A stretch of 64,000 nucleotides of DNA. It comes from Microbacterium aerolatum. Lineage in GTDB: Bacteria; Actinomycetota; Actinomycetes; Actinomycetales; Microbacteriaceae. Below are positions 1 to 7,845 of the stretch, in pieces. The position numbers were made by a program, and so were the translations under genes. Location: positions 186,001-250,000 of the forward strand of contig NZ_BJUW01000001.1 of NCBI RefSeq assembly GCF_007988825.1, given 5' to 3'. Position 1 is the first letter of the stretch; the number at the start of each line of letters is the position of its first letter. The notes beneath the pieces were generated by a model. It saw nothing but the letters and a program-made list of their open reading frames with translations, did not search any database and was not told the origin of the DNA.

Positions 1-783
1 CTGCACGGCGACGACATCGCGGACCGGGTGCAGCACTTCATCGAGGACGCCATCACCGGCGTCGTCACCGACCACACCGGCGAGGGTCACACCGAGAGCT
101 GGGACTTCGATGCGCTGTGGACTGAGCTGAAGACCCTCTACCCGGTCAGCGTCACGATCGACGAGGTCGTCGCCGAGGGGCGCGGCCGCAAGGGCGGCAT
201 CACGACCGACGGGCTGACCCGCGAGCTGCTCTCGGACGCGAAGATCGCGTACGAGAAGCGCGAGGAGACGCTCGGCGAAGCGGCCACCCGTGAGCTGGAG
301 CGCCGCGTGGTGCTGCAGGTCCTCGACCGCCGCTGGCGTGACCACCTCTACGAGATGGACTACCTCAAGGACGGCATCGGCCTTCGGGCGATGGCGCAGC
401 GCGACCCGCTCATCGAATATCAGCGCGAAGGCTTCGCGATGTTCCAGTCCATGATGAGTCAGATCAAGGAGGAGTCGGTCGGTTACCTCTACAACCTCGA
501 GGTCGAGGTGCGTCGTGCCCCCGATTCCGAGGCGACCGAGGTCGAGGCGAAGGGCCTCGTCACCGGTGGCGGCGAACAGCGGCTCGAATACTCCGCGCCG
601 AACGATGCGGGCGAGGTCGAGGTGCGCAACGACCGCGGCCAGGTCAAGCAGGCGGCGCCGGATGCGGAGGCCGCGAGCGGCGAGCAGGCCCCGCGTGGCG
701 CGTTCGGCCAGCGCACGGATGCTCCGGCGCAGACCCCGCAGAACCGCGAGCAGCGACGGGCCGCAGGCAAGAAGAAGCGCTGA
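1..783 (+). CDS. secA: Preprotein translocase ATPase SecA, C-terminal part (5' end outside window)
   Basis: SecA is the ATPase motor of the Sec channel and drives unfolded preproteins across the membrane. The reading frame is open from base 1, so only about 260 C-terminal residues are present. They cover the helical scaffold/helical wing region, with the characteristic [20 protein letters not shown] helix and the [12 protein letters not shown] segment. The tail is acidic and then ends in a basic [13 protein letters not shown] stretch. There is no C-terminal zinc-binding CxC motif, as is usual for actinobacterial SecA1. A strong hairpin terminator follows directly. The family identification is secure. 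SecA1 rather than SecA2 is inferred from the tail and from the mycobacterial secA1-like neighbourhood. Confidence 0.96.
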   Translation: MHGDDIADRVQHFIEDAITGVVTDHTGEGHTESWDFDALWTELKTLYPVSVTIDEVVAEGRGRKGGITTDGLTRELLSDAKIAYEKREETLGEAATRELERRVVLQVLDRRWRDHLYEMDYLKDGIGLRAMAQRDPLIEYQREGFAMFQSMMSQIKEESVGYLYNLEVEVRRAPDSEATEVEAKGLVTGGGEQRLEYSAPNDAGEVEVRNDRGQVKQAAPDAEAASGEQAPRGAFGQRTDAPAQTPQNREQRRAAGKKKR

Positions 784-790
784 GGCACGT

Positions 791-828
791 TGAGAAAGCC
801 TGCCGGTGAATGCCGGTAGGCTTTCTCA
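791..828 (+). terminator. Rho-independent-type hairpin ending secA
   Basis: The arms TGAGAAAGCCTGCCGG and CCGGTAGGCTTTCTCA pair over 16 positions with a single G-U pair and a loop of about six bases. The hairpin starts 7 bases after the secA stop. No long T-run follows. The downstream arm also contains the TAGGCT -10 hexamer of the next gene. Confidence 0.8.
817..822 (+). promoter_or_regulatory. -10 hexamer TAGGCT of the aminotransferase gene
   Basis: TAGGCT lies 6 bases before the ATG at 829 and no Shine-Dalgarno sequence is present, so the transcript should start at or near the A of ATG. The hexamer lies inside the 3' arm of the secA terminator. Confidence 0.6.
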
Positions 829-2055
829 ATGACCCAGTCGCGCCACTTCGACCAGTCGTCGAAGCTCAAGAACGTCCTGTACGAGATCCGTGGAAAGGTT
901 CCGGCAGAGGCGGCGCGCCTGGAGGCCGACGGTCACAGCATCCTCAAGCTCAACACCGGCAATCCGGCCATCTTCGGGTTCGAAGCACCCCACCAGATCG
1001 TGCACGACATGCTGGCCGCGCTGCCGACCGCGCACGGATACAGCGACAGCAAGGGCATCATCTCCGCTCGCCGAGCGGTCGTGAGCCGCTACGAGCAGAC
1101 CCCGGGCTTCCCCTCCTTCGGTCCGGATGACGTGTATCTCGGCAACGGAGTATCCGAGCTCATCACGATGACCATGCAGGCTCTGCTCGACGAGGGCGAC
1201 GAAGTCCTGATCCCGGCTCCCGACTACCCGCTGTGGACGGCGATGACCAGCCTCGCGGACGGCACCCCTGTGCACTACCTCTGCGACGAGCAGAACGGCT
1301 GGGAGCCCGACCTCGAGGACATCCGGTCCAAGGTCACACCGCGCACCAAGGCGATCGTCATCATCAACCCCAACAACCCGACCGGCGCGGTCTACTCGCG
1401 CGAGGTGCTGGAGGGGATGGTGCAGATCGCCCGTGAGAACGAACTGCTGATCCTGTCCGACGAGATCTACGACCGCATCCTGTTCGATGATGCCGTGCAC
1501 ATCCCAACGGCGACGCTCGCGCCGGATCTGCTGTGCCTGACCTTCAACGGGCTCTCCAAGACGTACCGCGTCGCCGGATTCCGGTCGGGCTGGCTGGTCA
1601 TCACGGGCCCGCAGCAGCACGCGAAGGGGTTCCTCGAGGGCATCACGCTGCTCGCCTCCACCCGGCTGTGCCCGAACGTCCCCGCGCAGCACGCGGTGCA
1701 GGCCGCACTCGGCGGCGTGCAGTCGATCGACTCGCTCATCGCGCCGTCCGGGCGTCTGCACGAGCAGCGCGACATCGCCTGGCAGGGACTCGAGTCGATC
1801 CCGGGGGTATCGTGCGTGAAGCCTCAGGGCGCGCTGTACGCGTTTCCGCGTCTGGATCCCGAGGTCCACGAGATCTACGACGACGAGAAGTTCGTCTACG
1901 ACCTGCTGGTCGCCGAGCGGATCCTGCTCGTGCAGGGGACCGGGTTCAACTGGCCCACTCCGGATCACTTCCGCGTCGTGACGTTGCCCGAACCCCGCGT
2001 GCTGGGCGAAGCCATCGAACGGCTCGGGAACTTCCTCGCCGACTATCGGCAGTGA
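829..2055 (+). CDS. PLP-dependent aminotransferase, alanine aminotransferase type
   Basis: Class I/II aminotransferase (fold type I) of 408 residues, the usual length. It resembles the AlaA/AspC-like enzymes that interconvert pyruvate and alanine with glutamate/2-oxoglutarate. The PLP Schiff-base lysine is about residue 244 in FNGLSKTYRVAGFRSGW. The INPNNPTGAVYS motif and the SDEIYDRI segment binding the cofactor are present, as is the carboxylate-binding arginine near the C-terminus (HFRVVTLPEP). The start follows from the leaderless TAGGCT spacing. The gene is convergent with the next one, and the two 3' ends overlap by 110 bases. Family is certain; the preference for alanine is inferred from the LSKTYRVAGFR signature. 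Confidence 0.9.
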   Translation: MTQSRHFDQSSKLKNVLYEIRGKVPAEAARLEADGHSILKLNTGNPAIFGFEAPHQIVHDMLAALPTAHGYSDSKGIISARRAVVSRYEQTPGFPSFGPDDVYLGNGVSELITMTMQALLDEGDEVLIPAPDYPLWTAMTSLADGTPVHYLCDEQNGWEPDLEDIRSKVTPRTKAIVIINPNNPTGAVYSREVLEGMVQIARENELLILSDEIYDRILFDDAVHIPTATLAPDLLCLTFNGLSKTYRVAGFRSGWLVITGPQQHAKGFLEGITLLASTRLCPNVPAQHAVQAALGGVQSIDSLIAPSGRLHEQRDIAWQGLESIPGVSCVKPQGALYAFPRLDPEVHEIYDDEKFVYDLLVAERILLVQGTGFNWPTPDHFRVVTLPEPRVLGEAIERLGNFLADYRQ

Positions 2056-3229
2056 CCGCGGTGCGCGGCCGGGCGGGCTCGAGATGCTCGGCCAGCCGCC
2101 GCACCGCCGCGACCAGCGCCGAGCGCGGTGTGACATCGGCCATCGGGCGCGCGTGCAGCAGGGCGGCATCGGCCGCTCGCTGATCGTGGGGCAGGAAGGT
2201 CACGTCCGTGATCCCCGCGAAGCGCTCGAGCGCGCGTCTGATCTGCCCACGCGCGTCGATTCCCAGCGGACCGGGCCGCGCCTGATTGGCGACGACGGCG
2301 ATCCGGGCGGCCGGCCCCACCAGTCCTCGGAGTTCGGCGTGGTCACGGAGGAAGCGCGAGACCGAGAGGGGGTCGGCGCCGGTCACGGCGACGATGACAT
2401 CGGCCTCGCGCAGCACGGCGGTCGTGGCGGCATGACGCCGGGGGCCGGACAGGTCGTCCGAAACCTCTTCGTAGGCGTCGAAGGCCGCTGACACATCGAT
2501 CACGGTCTCCTCGGCCCAGTCGCGGCACACGCCGAGCGTCGTGCTCAACCGGTCGGCGGAGAGCTCCGGCCAGCGAGACGGACGGTTCAGGCCCGCGAGA
2601 ACGTCCACGGCGCCTGCGCTGGTCTCGATGGCGACGGCGACGCGGCTGAGCTCGGCGGCATCCAGCCCGCCCAGCTCCGCACGTCGGCAGGCTGCGGCGA
2701 TACCGGGGGCATCGTCGCCGAGGCCGAGCAGCAGGGCGAGCGACGGGGCGACGGTGTCGGCGTCGATCAGGGCGCAGCGGCGCCCGGTGCGAGCCAGTTC
2801 CAGCGCCAACTGGATCGCGATGGTAGAGCGGCCGGGTGCGCCGTGCGGACCCCACACTGCGACGATCCTGCGGCGTGCCGGTACCGGCCGCGCGGCGATT
2901 GGCGGTGTCTCCGCGGACAGCGCGTCGGCGATCCGCCAGACGTCGGCATCTTCGGGCAGCGCCTCGGGCAGTCCGTATCGGCTGAGCAGGCGCGTCTCGC
3001 CGACACCGAGGGTGACGATGCGCACCCCGGCGCGGTCGCAGGCTGCCACCAGGTCTGCGCTCAGAGCGGCGCGTGTCGCCGGCAGAATGAGCACGTCGGC
3101 TTCTGCAAGCAGGGCGGGCGCGATCTCCGACACGTCGACGACTCCGACGACGTGGACGCCGATGCGCTCGAGCTCGCTTCCGAGCACACTGCCGCGCTCC
3201 TCGGGCAGGGCTATCAGGGCCGAGGTCAT
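1946..3229 (-). CDS. CpaE/MinD-like P-loop ATPase
   Basis: A 427-residue protein with an N-terminal receiver-like fold (about residues 1-110) followed by a SIMIBI ATPase domain. The Walker A is deviant: VWGPHGAPGRSTIAIQLALE, with R in place of the usual lysine. DADTVAPSLALLLGL fits the following switch region. CpaE proteins position Tad/Flp pilus machinery, but no pilin, TadA or TadB genes are nearby, so the role here is open. The ATG overlaps the stop of the SAF gene by 4 bases, so the two are translationally coupled. The last 37 or so residues are basic (RRGSSRAVRWLRPARG) and are encoded antisense to the 3' end of the aminotransferase gene. That suggests stop-codon loss and extension into a neighbour. 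Confidence 0.75.
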   Translation of the reverse strand: MTSALIALPEERGSVLGSELERIGVHVVGVVDVSEIAPALLAEADVLILPATRAALSADLVAACDRAGVRIVTLGVGETRLLSRYGLPEALPEDADVWRIADALSAETPPIAARPVPARRRIVAVWGPHGAPGRSTIAIQLALELARTGRRCALIDADTVAPSLALLLGLGDDAPGIAAACRRAELGGLDAAELSRVAVAIETSAGAVDVLAGLNRPSRWPELSADRLSTTLGVCRDWAEETVIDVSAAFDAYEEVSDDLSGPRRHAATTAVLREADVIVAVTGADPLSVSRFLRDHAELRGLVGPAARIAVVANQARPGPLGIDARGQIRRALERFAGITDVTFLPHDQRAADAALLHARPMADVTPRSALVAAVRRLAEHLEPARPRTAVTADSRRGSSRAVRWLRPARGVRATSRRGSDPEWAS

Positions 3230-3846
3230 GAGCCGGTTCCGAGCGGGACGATCGAAAGGGCGGCACCGCTGGTGATCGCGGCGAGCACGTCGGCGACGTC
3301 GGCGCGGTCGATCACGATCTCGACAGCCGCACTGCGCTGCGTGAGCATGCCGTCGGTCTCCGGTATCGAGGCGACGACGACGTCGGCGGCGAGGATGCGC
3401 GGCACGTCGAACTCGCCGTCGTCCTCGAGCCGAGGCGCGTACCAGAGCTCGACGGGCGTGCCGCTCTCGACCTTTTCCGGGATGCCGACGCTGCTGTCGA
3501 TCACGATGTTGGTGGTGCGGCCGCTCTGCGCATCCGCCGTGGCGACTGCCGGAAGCAGCTCGCCGCTCTCGACCGTGCGTGCGGCGATCATGCCCGCGAC
3601 GAGATCCTGCGGCGCCAGGTAGCCGTCGGCGACGGCGCCGAGGCTCACCTCGACGACCTGGAAGTCATCGGAGGTCAGCGCCTCGCCCTGGGTGATCGTG
3701 CGGTTGGCCTGCAGCACCGGCGTCGTCTCGCGCGAGGACGACACGATGAGCCAGACGCCGGCGATGGAGAGGATGACAAGGGCGATGCCGATGAGGAACC
3801 GGATATCACCCCAGAATGCGCGCCGGGCACGCGGTTTCGTCGTCAT
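3226..3846 (-). CDS. SAF-domain (CpaB/RcpC-like) membrane protein
   Basis: A 206-residue protein with one N-terminal membrane segment (about residues 14-35, FLIGIALVILSIAGVWLIVS) and then a SAF fold (QANRTITQGEALTSDDFQVVEVSLG). SAF domains in CpaB bind glycan or the secretin channel in Flp pilus assembly. The gene precedes the CpaE-like ATPase with a 4-base ATGA overlap, so a two-protein module is likely. The ATG at 3846 is preceded by GACGAT 6 bases upstream, which could be a weak leaderless -10. A small HTH gene diverges from it. No other pilus genes are seen. Confidence 0.75.
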   Translation of the reverse strand: MTTKPRARRAFWGDIRFLIGIALVILSIAGVWLIVSSSRETTPVLQANRTITQGEALTSDDFQVVEVSLGAVADGYLAPQDLVAGMIAARTVESGELLPAVATADAQSGRTTNIVIDSSVGIPEKVESGTPVELWYAPRLEDDGEFDVPRILAADVVVASIPETDGMLTQRSAAVEIVIDRADVADVLAAITSGAALSIVPLGTGS

Positions 3847-3944
3847 GCCCTCATCGTCACAGAATCGACCGACTCGAGGCGGAAGTTATCCACAGGACGG
3901 GCGAGTGGTGCGGGGTGGGTGGGCAGCGCAGCCAGAATGGAGCC

Positions 3945-4229
3945 ATGGCCGATTCGCCCGCGTCTGCTCCTCGCTTCCTCGCGCCCGCGCAGGTCGCCGA
4001 GCTGCTGAGCATCGACGTCGACGAGGTGATCAGTCTGGTGATGTCCGGCCATCTGCGCGGCGCAAAGCTGGGCTCTCCGGCCCGTTGGCGGGTGGAGGAG
4101 ACGAGCATCGCCGACTACCTGGCCGAGCAGACCGAGCAGGCGCGGCGGATGGCGCTGTGGCGCCAGGCCGATGAGGCGAGCTTCCCGGAAGTGTGGGGTC
4201 CGCAGGGGCGCGGCCCGCAGCATCCCTAG
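3945..4229 (+). CDS. Excisionase/MerR-type helix-turn-helix protein
   Basis: A 94-residue protein with an N-terminal DNA-binding domain of the excisionase (HTH_17) type: FLAPAQVAELLSIDVDEVISLVMSGHLRGAKLG, then RWRVEETSIADYLAEQ. The fold is a winged HTH in which the recognition helix is followed by a wing ending in the WRV strand. No phage or integrase gene is nearby, so it is more likely a small regulator than a true excisionase. It diverges from the SAF/CpaE pair across 98 bases and is convergent with the next gene, with 3 bases between the stops. CAGAAT lies 6 bases upstream of the ATG, consistent with a leaderless start. Confidence 0.75.
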   Translation: MADSPASAPRFLAPAQVAELLSIDVDEVISLVMSGHLRGAKLGSPARWRVEETSIADYLAEQTEQARRMALWRQADEASFPEVWGPQGRGPQHP

Positions 4230-4232
4230 GAG

Positions 4233-4829
4233 TCACGCAGAGATCGCGGAGCCCGCGGTGCGCAGCCAGCGCAGCGTCGTGAACGGCACGATCCGGAACG
4301 CGCGCACGGCGCCGGCGAGGCGGGCTTCGCCCGCATCGTGCACGGCGAGATCCAGATGATCCTGTCCAGCGCGATCGATCGTGCCGTGCAGCACGTCGCC
4401 GTCGGTCAGGGCCACCCGCACGGCCAGCCGGCGCCGCGCGAAGTCGCGCATCAGGAATCCCAGCGTCATGCGCTCGCGAAGGCCGTCCGCGGCGACCGTG
4501 ACGTCCTCCAGCGTGTCCAGGAGTGCGCCGTGGTGGGTCTCGACGCCCGTCACCGACGCCATCGGCGCGATCAGCGCGCTCGTGCCCTCGACCGGCTGGG
4601 CGGCGATCCAGTCCGCTCCCACCGCACGCAGGCGGCCGGAATGATGCTCGCCGCCCGACAGCCTGACGGTCACCGGCGCGTCGTTCTGCTGCAGCAGGAG
4701 CAGCCGGGTGCGCAGGGTTAGTTTCGAGATGCGCAGTCGCTCGGACTCCGCATCCAGCGCCGCGCGCTCCGCCTCCCACTCGGCGGCGAGCTGACCCTCG
4801 AGGTCCTCGAAAAGGCGATCCCAGTGCAC
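4233..4829 (-). CDS. Conserved hypothetical protein, actinobacterial
   Basis: A 198-residue protein without a recognised domain. It opens with a charged helix (HWDRLFEDLEGQLAAEWEAERAAL) and continues with two SH3/Sm-like beta-rich repeats: LSGGEHHSGRLRAVGADWIAAQ, then TDGDVLHGTIDRAGQDHLDLAVH. This pattern recalls Sm/LSm-type or ribosome-maturation-like barrels and might bind nucleic acid or protein (inference only). I chose the GTG at 4829 because a perfect TACTCT -10 hexamer sits 7 bases upstream and there is no Shine-Dalgarno. Upstream in-frame starts would be preceded by residues of no conserved character. It lies beside an Rv3235-family gene that diverges from it. Confidence 0.65.
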   Translation of the reverse strand: MHWDRLFEDLEGQLAAEWEAERAALDAESERLRISKLTLRTRLLLLQQNDAPVTVRLSGGEHHSGRLRAVGADWIAAQPVEGTSALIAPMASVTGVETHHGALLDTLEDVTVAADGLRERMTLGFLMRDFARRRLAVRVALTDGDVLHGTIDRAGQDHLDLAVHDAGEARLAGAVRAFRIVPFTTLRWLRTAGSAISA

Positions 4830-4836
4830 ACGGATG

Positions 4837-4842
4837 AGAGTA
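4837..4842 (-). promoter_or_regulatory. -10 hexamer TACTCT deciding the GTG start at 4829
   Basis: TACTCT reads on the minus strand with a 7-base spacer to the GTG start. This is the leaderless arrangement seen throughout the window. Confidence 0.55.
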
Positions 4843-4951
4843 CGGGACACGCAGCGGGCCGCGTACGAGTTATCCACATCTTCTGCGAACAGCCCGGCGA
4901 GCGCGTGTGCGCCCGTGCTGTACTGGCACGCACCACGTACCGAGAGTGACG

Positions 4952-5341
4952 ATGATGACGCTTCAAGAGTATTTCGCACCGCAGCCCACCCCCGCATCGG
5001 ACCTGCCCAACCCCGAGCCGCTGCTGCGAAGTCTCACTCAGGGAGTGCTCGAGGTCTTCGCCGGCGTGCGCGAGATCGATCAGCTCGCGCGCTGGTTCAG
5101 CGAAGAGGCGTTCCGAAGGCTCGGCGCGCGAGCCAACCTGTCTGCCCGTGCCCGCAGCGCGCGGGGCACGGCCCCGGCGAGACCCGTGTTCGACGTGCTG
5201 TCGATCCACGAGACGACGCCCGCTGACGGCATCGTGGAGGCGGTCGTCGTCGTGGCGGGCCCCGGTCGCACCAGGGCGGTCGCGATCCGGCTGGAAGGGC
5301 TGGACCACCGCTGGCGCGCCACGTCGTTCGCCGTGCTCTGA
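4952..5341 (+). CDS. Rv3235-family protein (function unknown)
   Basis: A 129-residue protein. The family is found beside secA1/sigH-region genes in actinobacteria and has no assigned function. The N-terminus (MMTLQEYFAPQPTPASDLPNP) is probably disordered. The remainder is a compact alpha/beta domain (VREIDQLARWFSEEAFRRL, then beta strands VFDVLSIHETTPADGIVEAVVVVAGPGR and RAVAIRLEGLDHRWRATSFAVL). Two consecutive ATGs occur at 4952 and 4955; the first is used here, with a weak GAGAG upstream. It lies head-to-tail with pdtaS, with 29 bases between. Confidence 0.75.
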   Translation: MMTLQEYFAPQPTPASDLPNPEPLLRSLTQGVLEVFAGVREIDQLARWFSEEAFRRLGARANLSARARSARGTAPARPVFDVLSIHETTPADGIVEAVVVVAGPGRTRAVAIRLEGLDHRWRATSFAVL

Positions 5342-5370
5342 CAGCCGTGCGCGCTGACTAGTCTTGAAGG

Positions 5371-6855
5371 GTGTCAACCCTCAGTGATCTCGTCCATGCC
5401 CAGGGCTGCCTGAACGACGAGGACGTCGAATGGCTCCACCGTCTCGCAGGCGACGGCCAGCTGCTCGCGGACCTCGCCTCAGCAGACATCGTGATCTGGG
5501 TCGCGACCGAGGACGGCTCGTTCGTCGCGGTGGCGCACACCCGGCCGAGCGGCGCGGCGACACTCTTCTACCGCGACATCGTGGGGGAGCGGGTGCGTCC
5601 GCAGTGGCGCACTCAGGTGCAGGGCGCCTTCGACTCCGGTGAGATCGTCGACTCGTCGTCCCCGGACTGGTTCGAGGAGACCCCGACCCGGGTGCGCGCG
5701 GTGCCGATCGTGCGTGCCAGACGCAAGGACGGCGAGGCCCCGCCCGTGATCGGCGTCGTCACCCGGCACACGAATCTCGGTGAGGTGCGTACGCCGTCGC
5801 GTCAGCAGATCACGTTCGACGAGTGCGCGAACGACCTGTTCCGCATGATCTCCTCCGGCGAGTTCCCGGACCTCGCCGCACCGACCTCTCCGCGCCGCGG
5901 TGCGCCCCGAGCCTCCGACGGGCTCATCCGGATCGATGTCGACGGCATCAGCACGTTCGCCAGCCCCAACGCGCTCTCGGCGTTCAACCGGATGGGCTTC
6001 GACGACGAGCTGGAGGGCGAGTCGCTCGCCGAGGTGACCACGCGCATCCTTCCGGCCACCCGTCAGGTCGACGAGTCGCTGCCGGTCGTGGTGACGGGCC
6101 GCGCGCCGTGGCGCACCGACATCGAGGCGCGCGGCGTCACCGTGTCGCTGCGCGCGATCCCGCTCAAGGATCACGGCACGCGCATCGGCGCGATCATCCT
6201 GTGCCGCGACGTCAGCGAGCTGCGGCACCAGGAGCAGGAGCTCATCACCAAGGATGCGACGATCCGCGAGATCCATCACCGGGTGAAGAACAACCTGCAG
6301 ACCGTCGCCTCACTGCTGCGCATCCAGGCGCGTCGCACGCACTCCGACGAAGCGCGGGATGCCCTGACCCAGGCCATGCGACGGGTCGACGCCATCGCCG
6401 TGGTGCACGACACGCTCGCGCAGGGGCTCACGCAGAAGGTCGATTTCGACGAGGTCTTCCATCGGGTGCTCAAGCTCGTCGCCGAGGTCGCAGCGGCACC
6501 CAACACCAGGGCGCGTACGCAGTCGACCGGGCAGTTCGGCGTGCTGCCCAGCGAATACGCCACGCCGCTCGCGCTGGCGCTCACCGAGGTCGTCACCAAC
6601 GCTGTCGAGCACGGCCTCGCCGGCAAGGAGGGCACCGTCACGATCGACGCCGCGCGCACCGAGGACAAACTGCATGTGTCGGTTCGCGACTCGGGGCACG
6701 GTCTGCCGGAGGGACGCGTCGGTCAGGGCCTGGGCACGCAGATCATCCGAACCCTGATCCAGGGGGAGCTGGGCGGGAGCATCGAGTGGCGCGGAGCCGA
6801 GGGCGAGGGCACGGAGGTGTCGATCGACATCCCGCTCCGATGGCTCAACCGGTGA
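5371..6855 (+). CDS. pdtaS: Sensor histidine kinase PdtaS (cytosolic)
   Basis: A 494-residue soluble two-component kinase. An N-terminal GAF domain occupies about residues 5-140, a PAS domain about 185-300, then a HisKA_2 dimerisation helix and an HATPase_c domain. The phosphoacceptor histidine is about residue 303 in EIHHRVKNNLQTVASLLR, the hallmark of the HWE/HisKA_2 class. The N box reads ALTEVVTNAVEHG, with G boxes DSGHGLPEG and GLGTQI. In mycobacteria PdtaS pairs with the RNA-binding ANTAR regulator PdtaR, which is not in this window. There is no transmembrane segment. The GTG start is set by TAGTCT 6 bases upstream (leaderless). The neighbour whiB1 is conserved beside pdtaS in mycobacteria. 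Confidence 0.93.
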   Translation: MSTLSDLVHAQGCLNDEDVEWLHRLAGDGQLLADLASADIVIWVATEDGSFVAVAHTRPSGAATLFYRDIVGERVRPQWRTQVQGAFDSGEIVDSSSPDWFEETPTRVRAVPIVRARRKDGEAPPVIGVVTRHTNLGEVRTPSRQQITFDECANDLFRMISSGEFPDLAAPTSPRRGAPRASDGLIRIDVDGISTFASPNALSAFNRMGFDDELEGESLAEVTTRILPATRQVDESLPVVVTGRAPWRTDIEARGVTVSLRAIPLKDHGTRIGAIILCRDVSELRHQEQELITKDATIREIHHRVKNNLQTVASLLRIQARRTHSDEARDALTQAMRRVDAIAVVHDTLAQGLTQKVDFDEVFHRVLKLVAEVAAAPNTRARTQSTGQFGVLPSEYATPLALALTEVVTNAVEHGLAGKEGTVTIDAARTEDKLHVSVRDSGHGLPEGRVGQGLGTQIIRTLIQGELGGSIEWRGAEGEGTEVSIDIPLRWLNR

Positions 6856-6945
6856 TGAGTCGAGTCGGGTCTCGTCCGCGAAGCGGACCTGACGCGATTC
6901 GACTCATGGTTGAGCGAGGCTCGCGAAGCGGGCCGAGTCGAAACC
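6855..6945. repeat. Paired REP-like palindromes between pdtaS and whiB1
   Basis: The first palindrome spans 6855-6907: outer arms ATGAGTCGA and TCGACTCAT enclose a tight GTCCGC-GAA-GCGGAC hairpin. The second spans 6908-6945: GGTT and AACC ends enclose GGCTCGC-GAA-GCGGGCC. Both have the GAA tip and the GAGTCGA motif, so they are two versions of one element. Between the convergent pdtaS and whiB1 genes they can act as a bidirectional terminator, but the internal similarity fits a dispersed REP family. Confidence 0.7.
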
Positions 6946-6968
6946 AACCGACTCGGGATCTCCGGCTC

Positions 6969-7217
6969 TCAGCTTGCGCGGCGGGCGCGTGCGGCGCGGC
7001 GCTTGAGGGCGCGGCGCTCGTCCTCGGAGAGGCCGCCCCAGACGCCGGAGTCCTGGCTGGTCTCCAGGGCGTACTGCAGGCAGATCTCGGTCACCGTGCA
7101 GGTGGCGCAGACAGTCTTCGCCTTCTCGATCTGGTCGACGGCGGGGCCGGTGTTCCCGACGGGGAAGAACAGCTCGGGGTCGACGGTCAAACAGGCAGCT
7201 TTGTCGCGCCAATCCAT
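6969..7217 (-). CDS. whiB1: WhiB1-type iron-sulfur transcription factor
   Basis: An 82-residue WhiB-like protein that binds a redox- and NO-sensitive [4Fe-4S] cluster and acts with the primary sigma factor. The four cluster cysteines are C9, C37, C40 and C46, at the same positions as in mycobacterial WhiB1. The GVWGG turn is followed by SEDERRALKRRAARARR, the basic AT-hook-like DNA-binding tail. The DPELFFPVG motif is also present. The ATG at 7217 has a GAGGAG Shine-Dalgarno sequence, so unlike many neighbours this gene has a long 5' leader. That leader contains an inverted repeat at 7274-7299. WhiB1 is essential in mycobacteria. Confidence 0.95.
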   Translation of the reverse strand: MDWRDKAACLTVDPELFFPVGNTGPAVDQIEKAKTVCATCTVTEICLQYALETSQDSGVWGGLSEDERRALKRRAARARRAS

Positions 7218-7273
7218 GGGGGCTCCTCGGTGTGGATGATCGGTGAGCGTTCGCGATGCGAAGGCTCCATTAC

Positions 7274-7299
7274 GAGCGGCGATAACGGGTACGCCGCTC
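7274..7299 (-). promoter_or_regulatory. Inverted repeat in the whiB1 upstream region
   Basis: GAGCGGCG and CGCCGCTC form perfect 8-base arms around a 10-base AT-richer loop, 57-82 bases before the whiB1 ATG. It could be an operator or an RNA hairpin in the leader; the function is unknown. Confidence 0.45.
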
Positions 7300-7349
7300 A
7301 TCAGTAGTGCGAGCGGATGCTCGCCCCACGCCGCTGTGGGAGCACATGA

Positions 7350-7369
7350 CTGTTAACATTGTGTTACAG
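7350..7369. promoter_or_regulatory. AT-rich partial palindrome between whiB1 and the membrane gene
   Basis: This is the most AT-rich stretch in the intergenic region: CTGT and ACAG outer arms with an internal TAACA-TTG-TGTTA repeat. It sits 57-76 bases before the GTG at 7426 and about 130 bases before whiB1, so it could serve either divergent promoter. No known consensus is matched. Confidence 0.35.
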
Positions 7370-7425
7370 CCAGGGCACGAAATCAAGGCTTTTCTGCCCA
7401 CAAATCTGATTTCTCAGGAGGCAGC

Positions 7426-7845
7426 GTGTCAGACAGCATTGCGGGTTCACCCCGGCTGGCCGTAGCGGCGGCCGCGGTGCTCGCGATCGAGGGCGCGGCG
7501 CTGACGTTCTTCGCCGTCATCGAGCTGTTCGGGCTGGGAGCGGGACAGGCGGTCGTGCTCCCGACGGCCATCGCGCTGATCGTCCTGACCCTGATCGGAG
7601 CCGTAGCTCTGTTCGCCTTCGCCTTCGGCACGCGCCGCGGGCACACCTGGGCGCGCTCCGGCGGAGTGGTGCTGCAGGTGCTCGCCGTCGCGCTCGCACT
7701 GGCATCCTTCGGCGTCCAGCCGGTGCCGTGGATGTTCATCCTCGGGGTCGGGCTGCCCGGACTCGCCGGGTTCGTGCTGCTGATCGCGGCGTCGCGTCGC
7801 GAGGGCAGAGCCGAGACCGAGCCCGAAGCCCCCGCCGAGAGCTGA
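7426..7845 (+). CDS. Small integral membrane protein, four predicted segments
   Basis: A 139-residue hydrophobic protein with four likely transmembrane helices: about residues 10-33, 40-66, 73-93 and 97-121. It ends in a short charged tail (SRREGRAETEPEAPAES). No catalytic motif is visible and I do not recognise the family with confidence; similar proteins accompany whiB1/pdtaS in related genomes. The GTG start has a clear AGGAG Shine-Dalgarno sequence 5 bases upstream. Its stop abuts the bcp stop on the other strand with no gap. Confidence 0.7.
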   Translation: MSDSIAGSPRLAVAAAAVLAIEGAALTFFAVIELFGLGAGQAVVLPTAIALIVLTLIGAVALFAFAFGTRRGHTWARSGGVVLQVLAVALALASFGVQPVPWMFILGVGLPGLAGFVLLIAASRREGRAETEPEAPAES

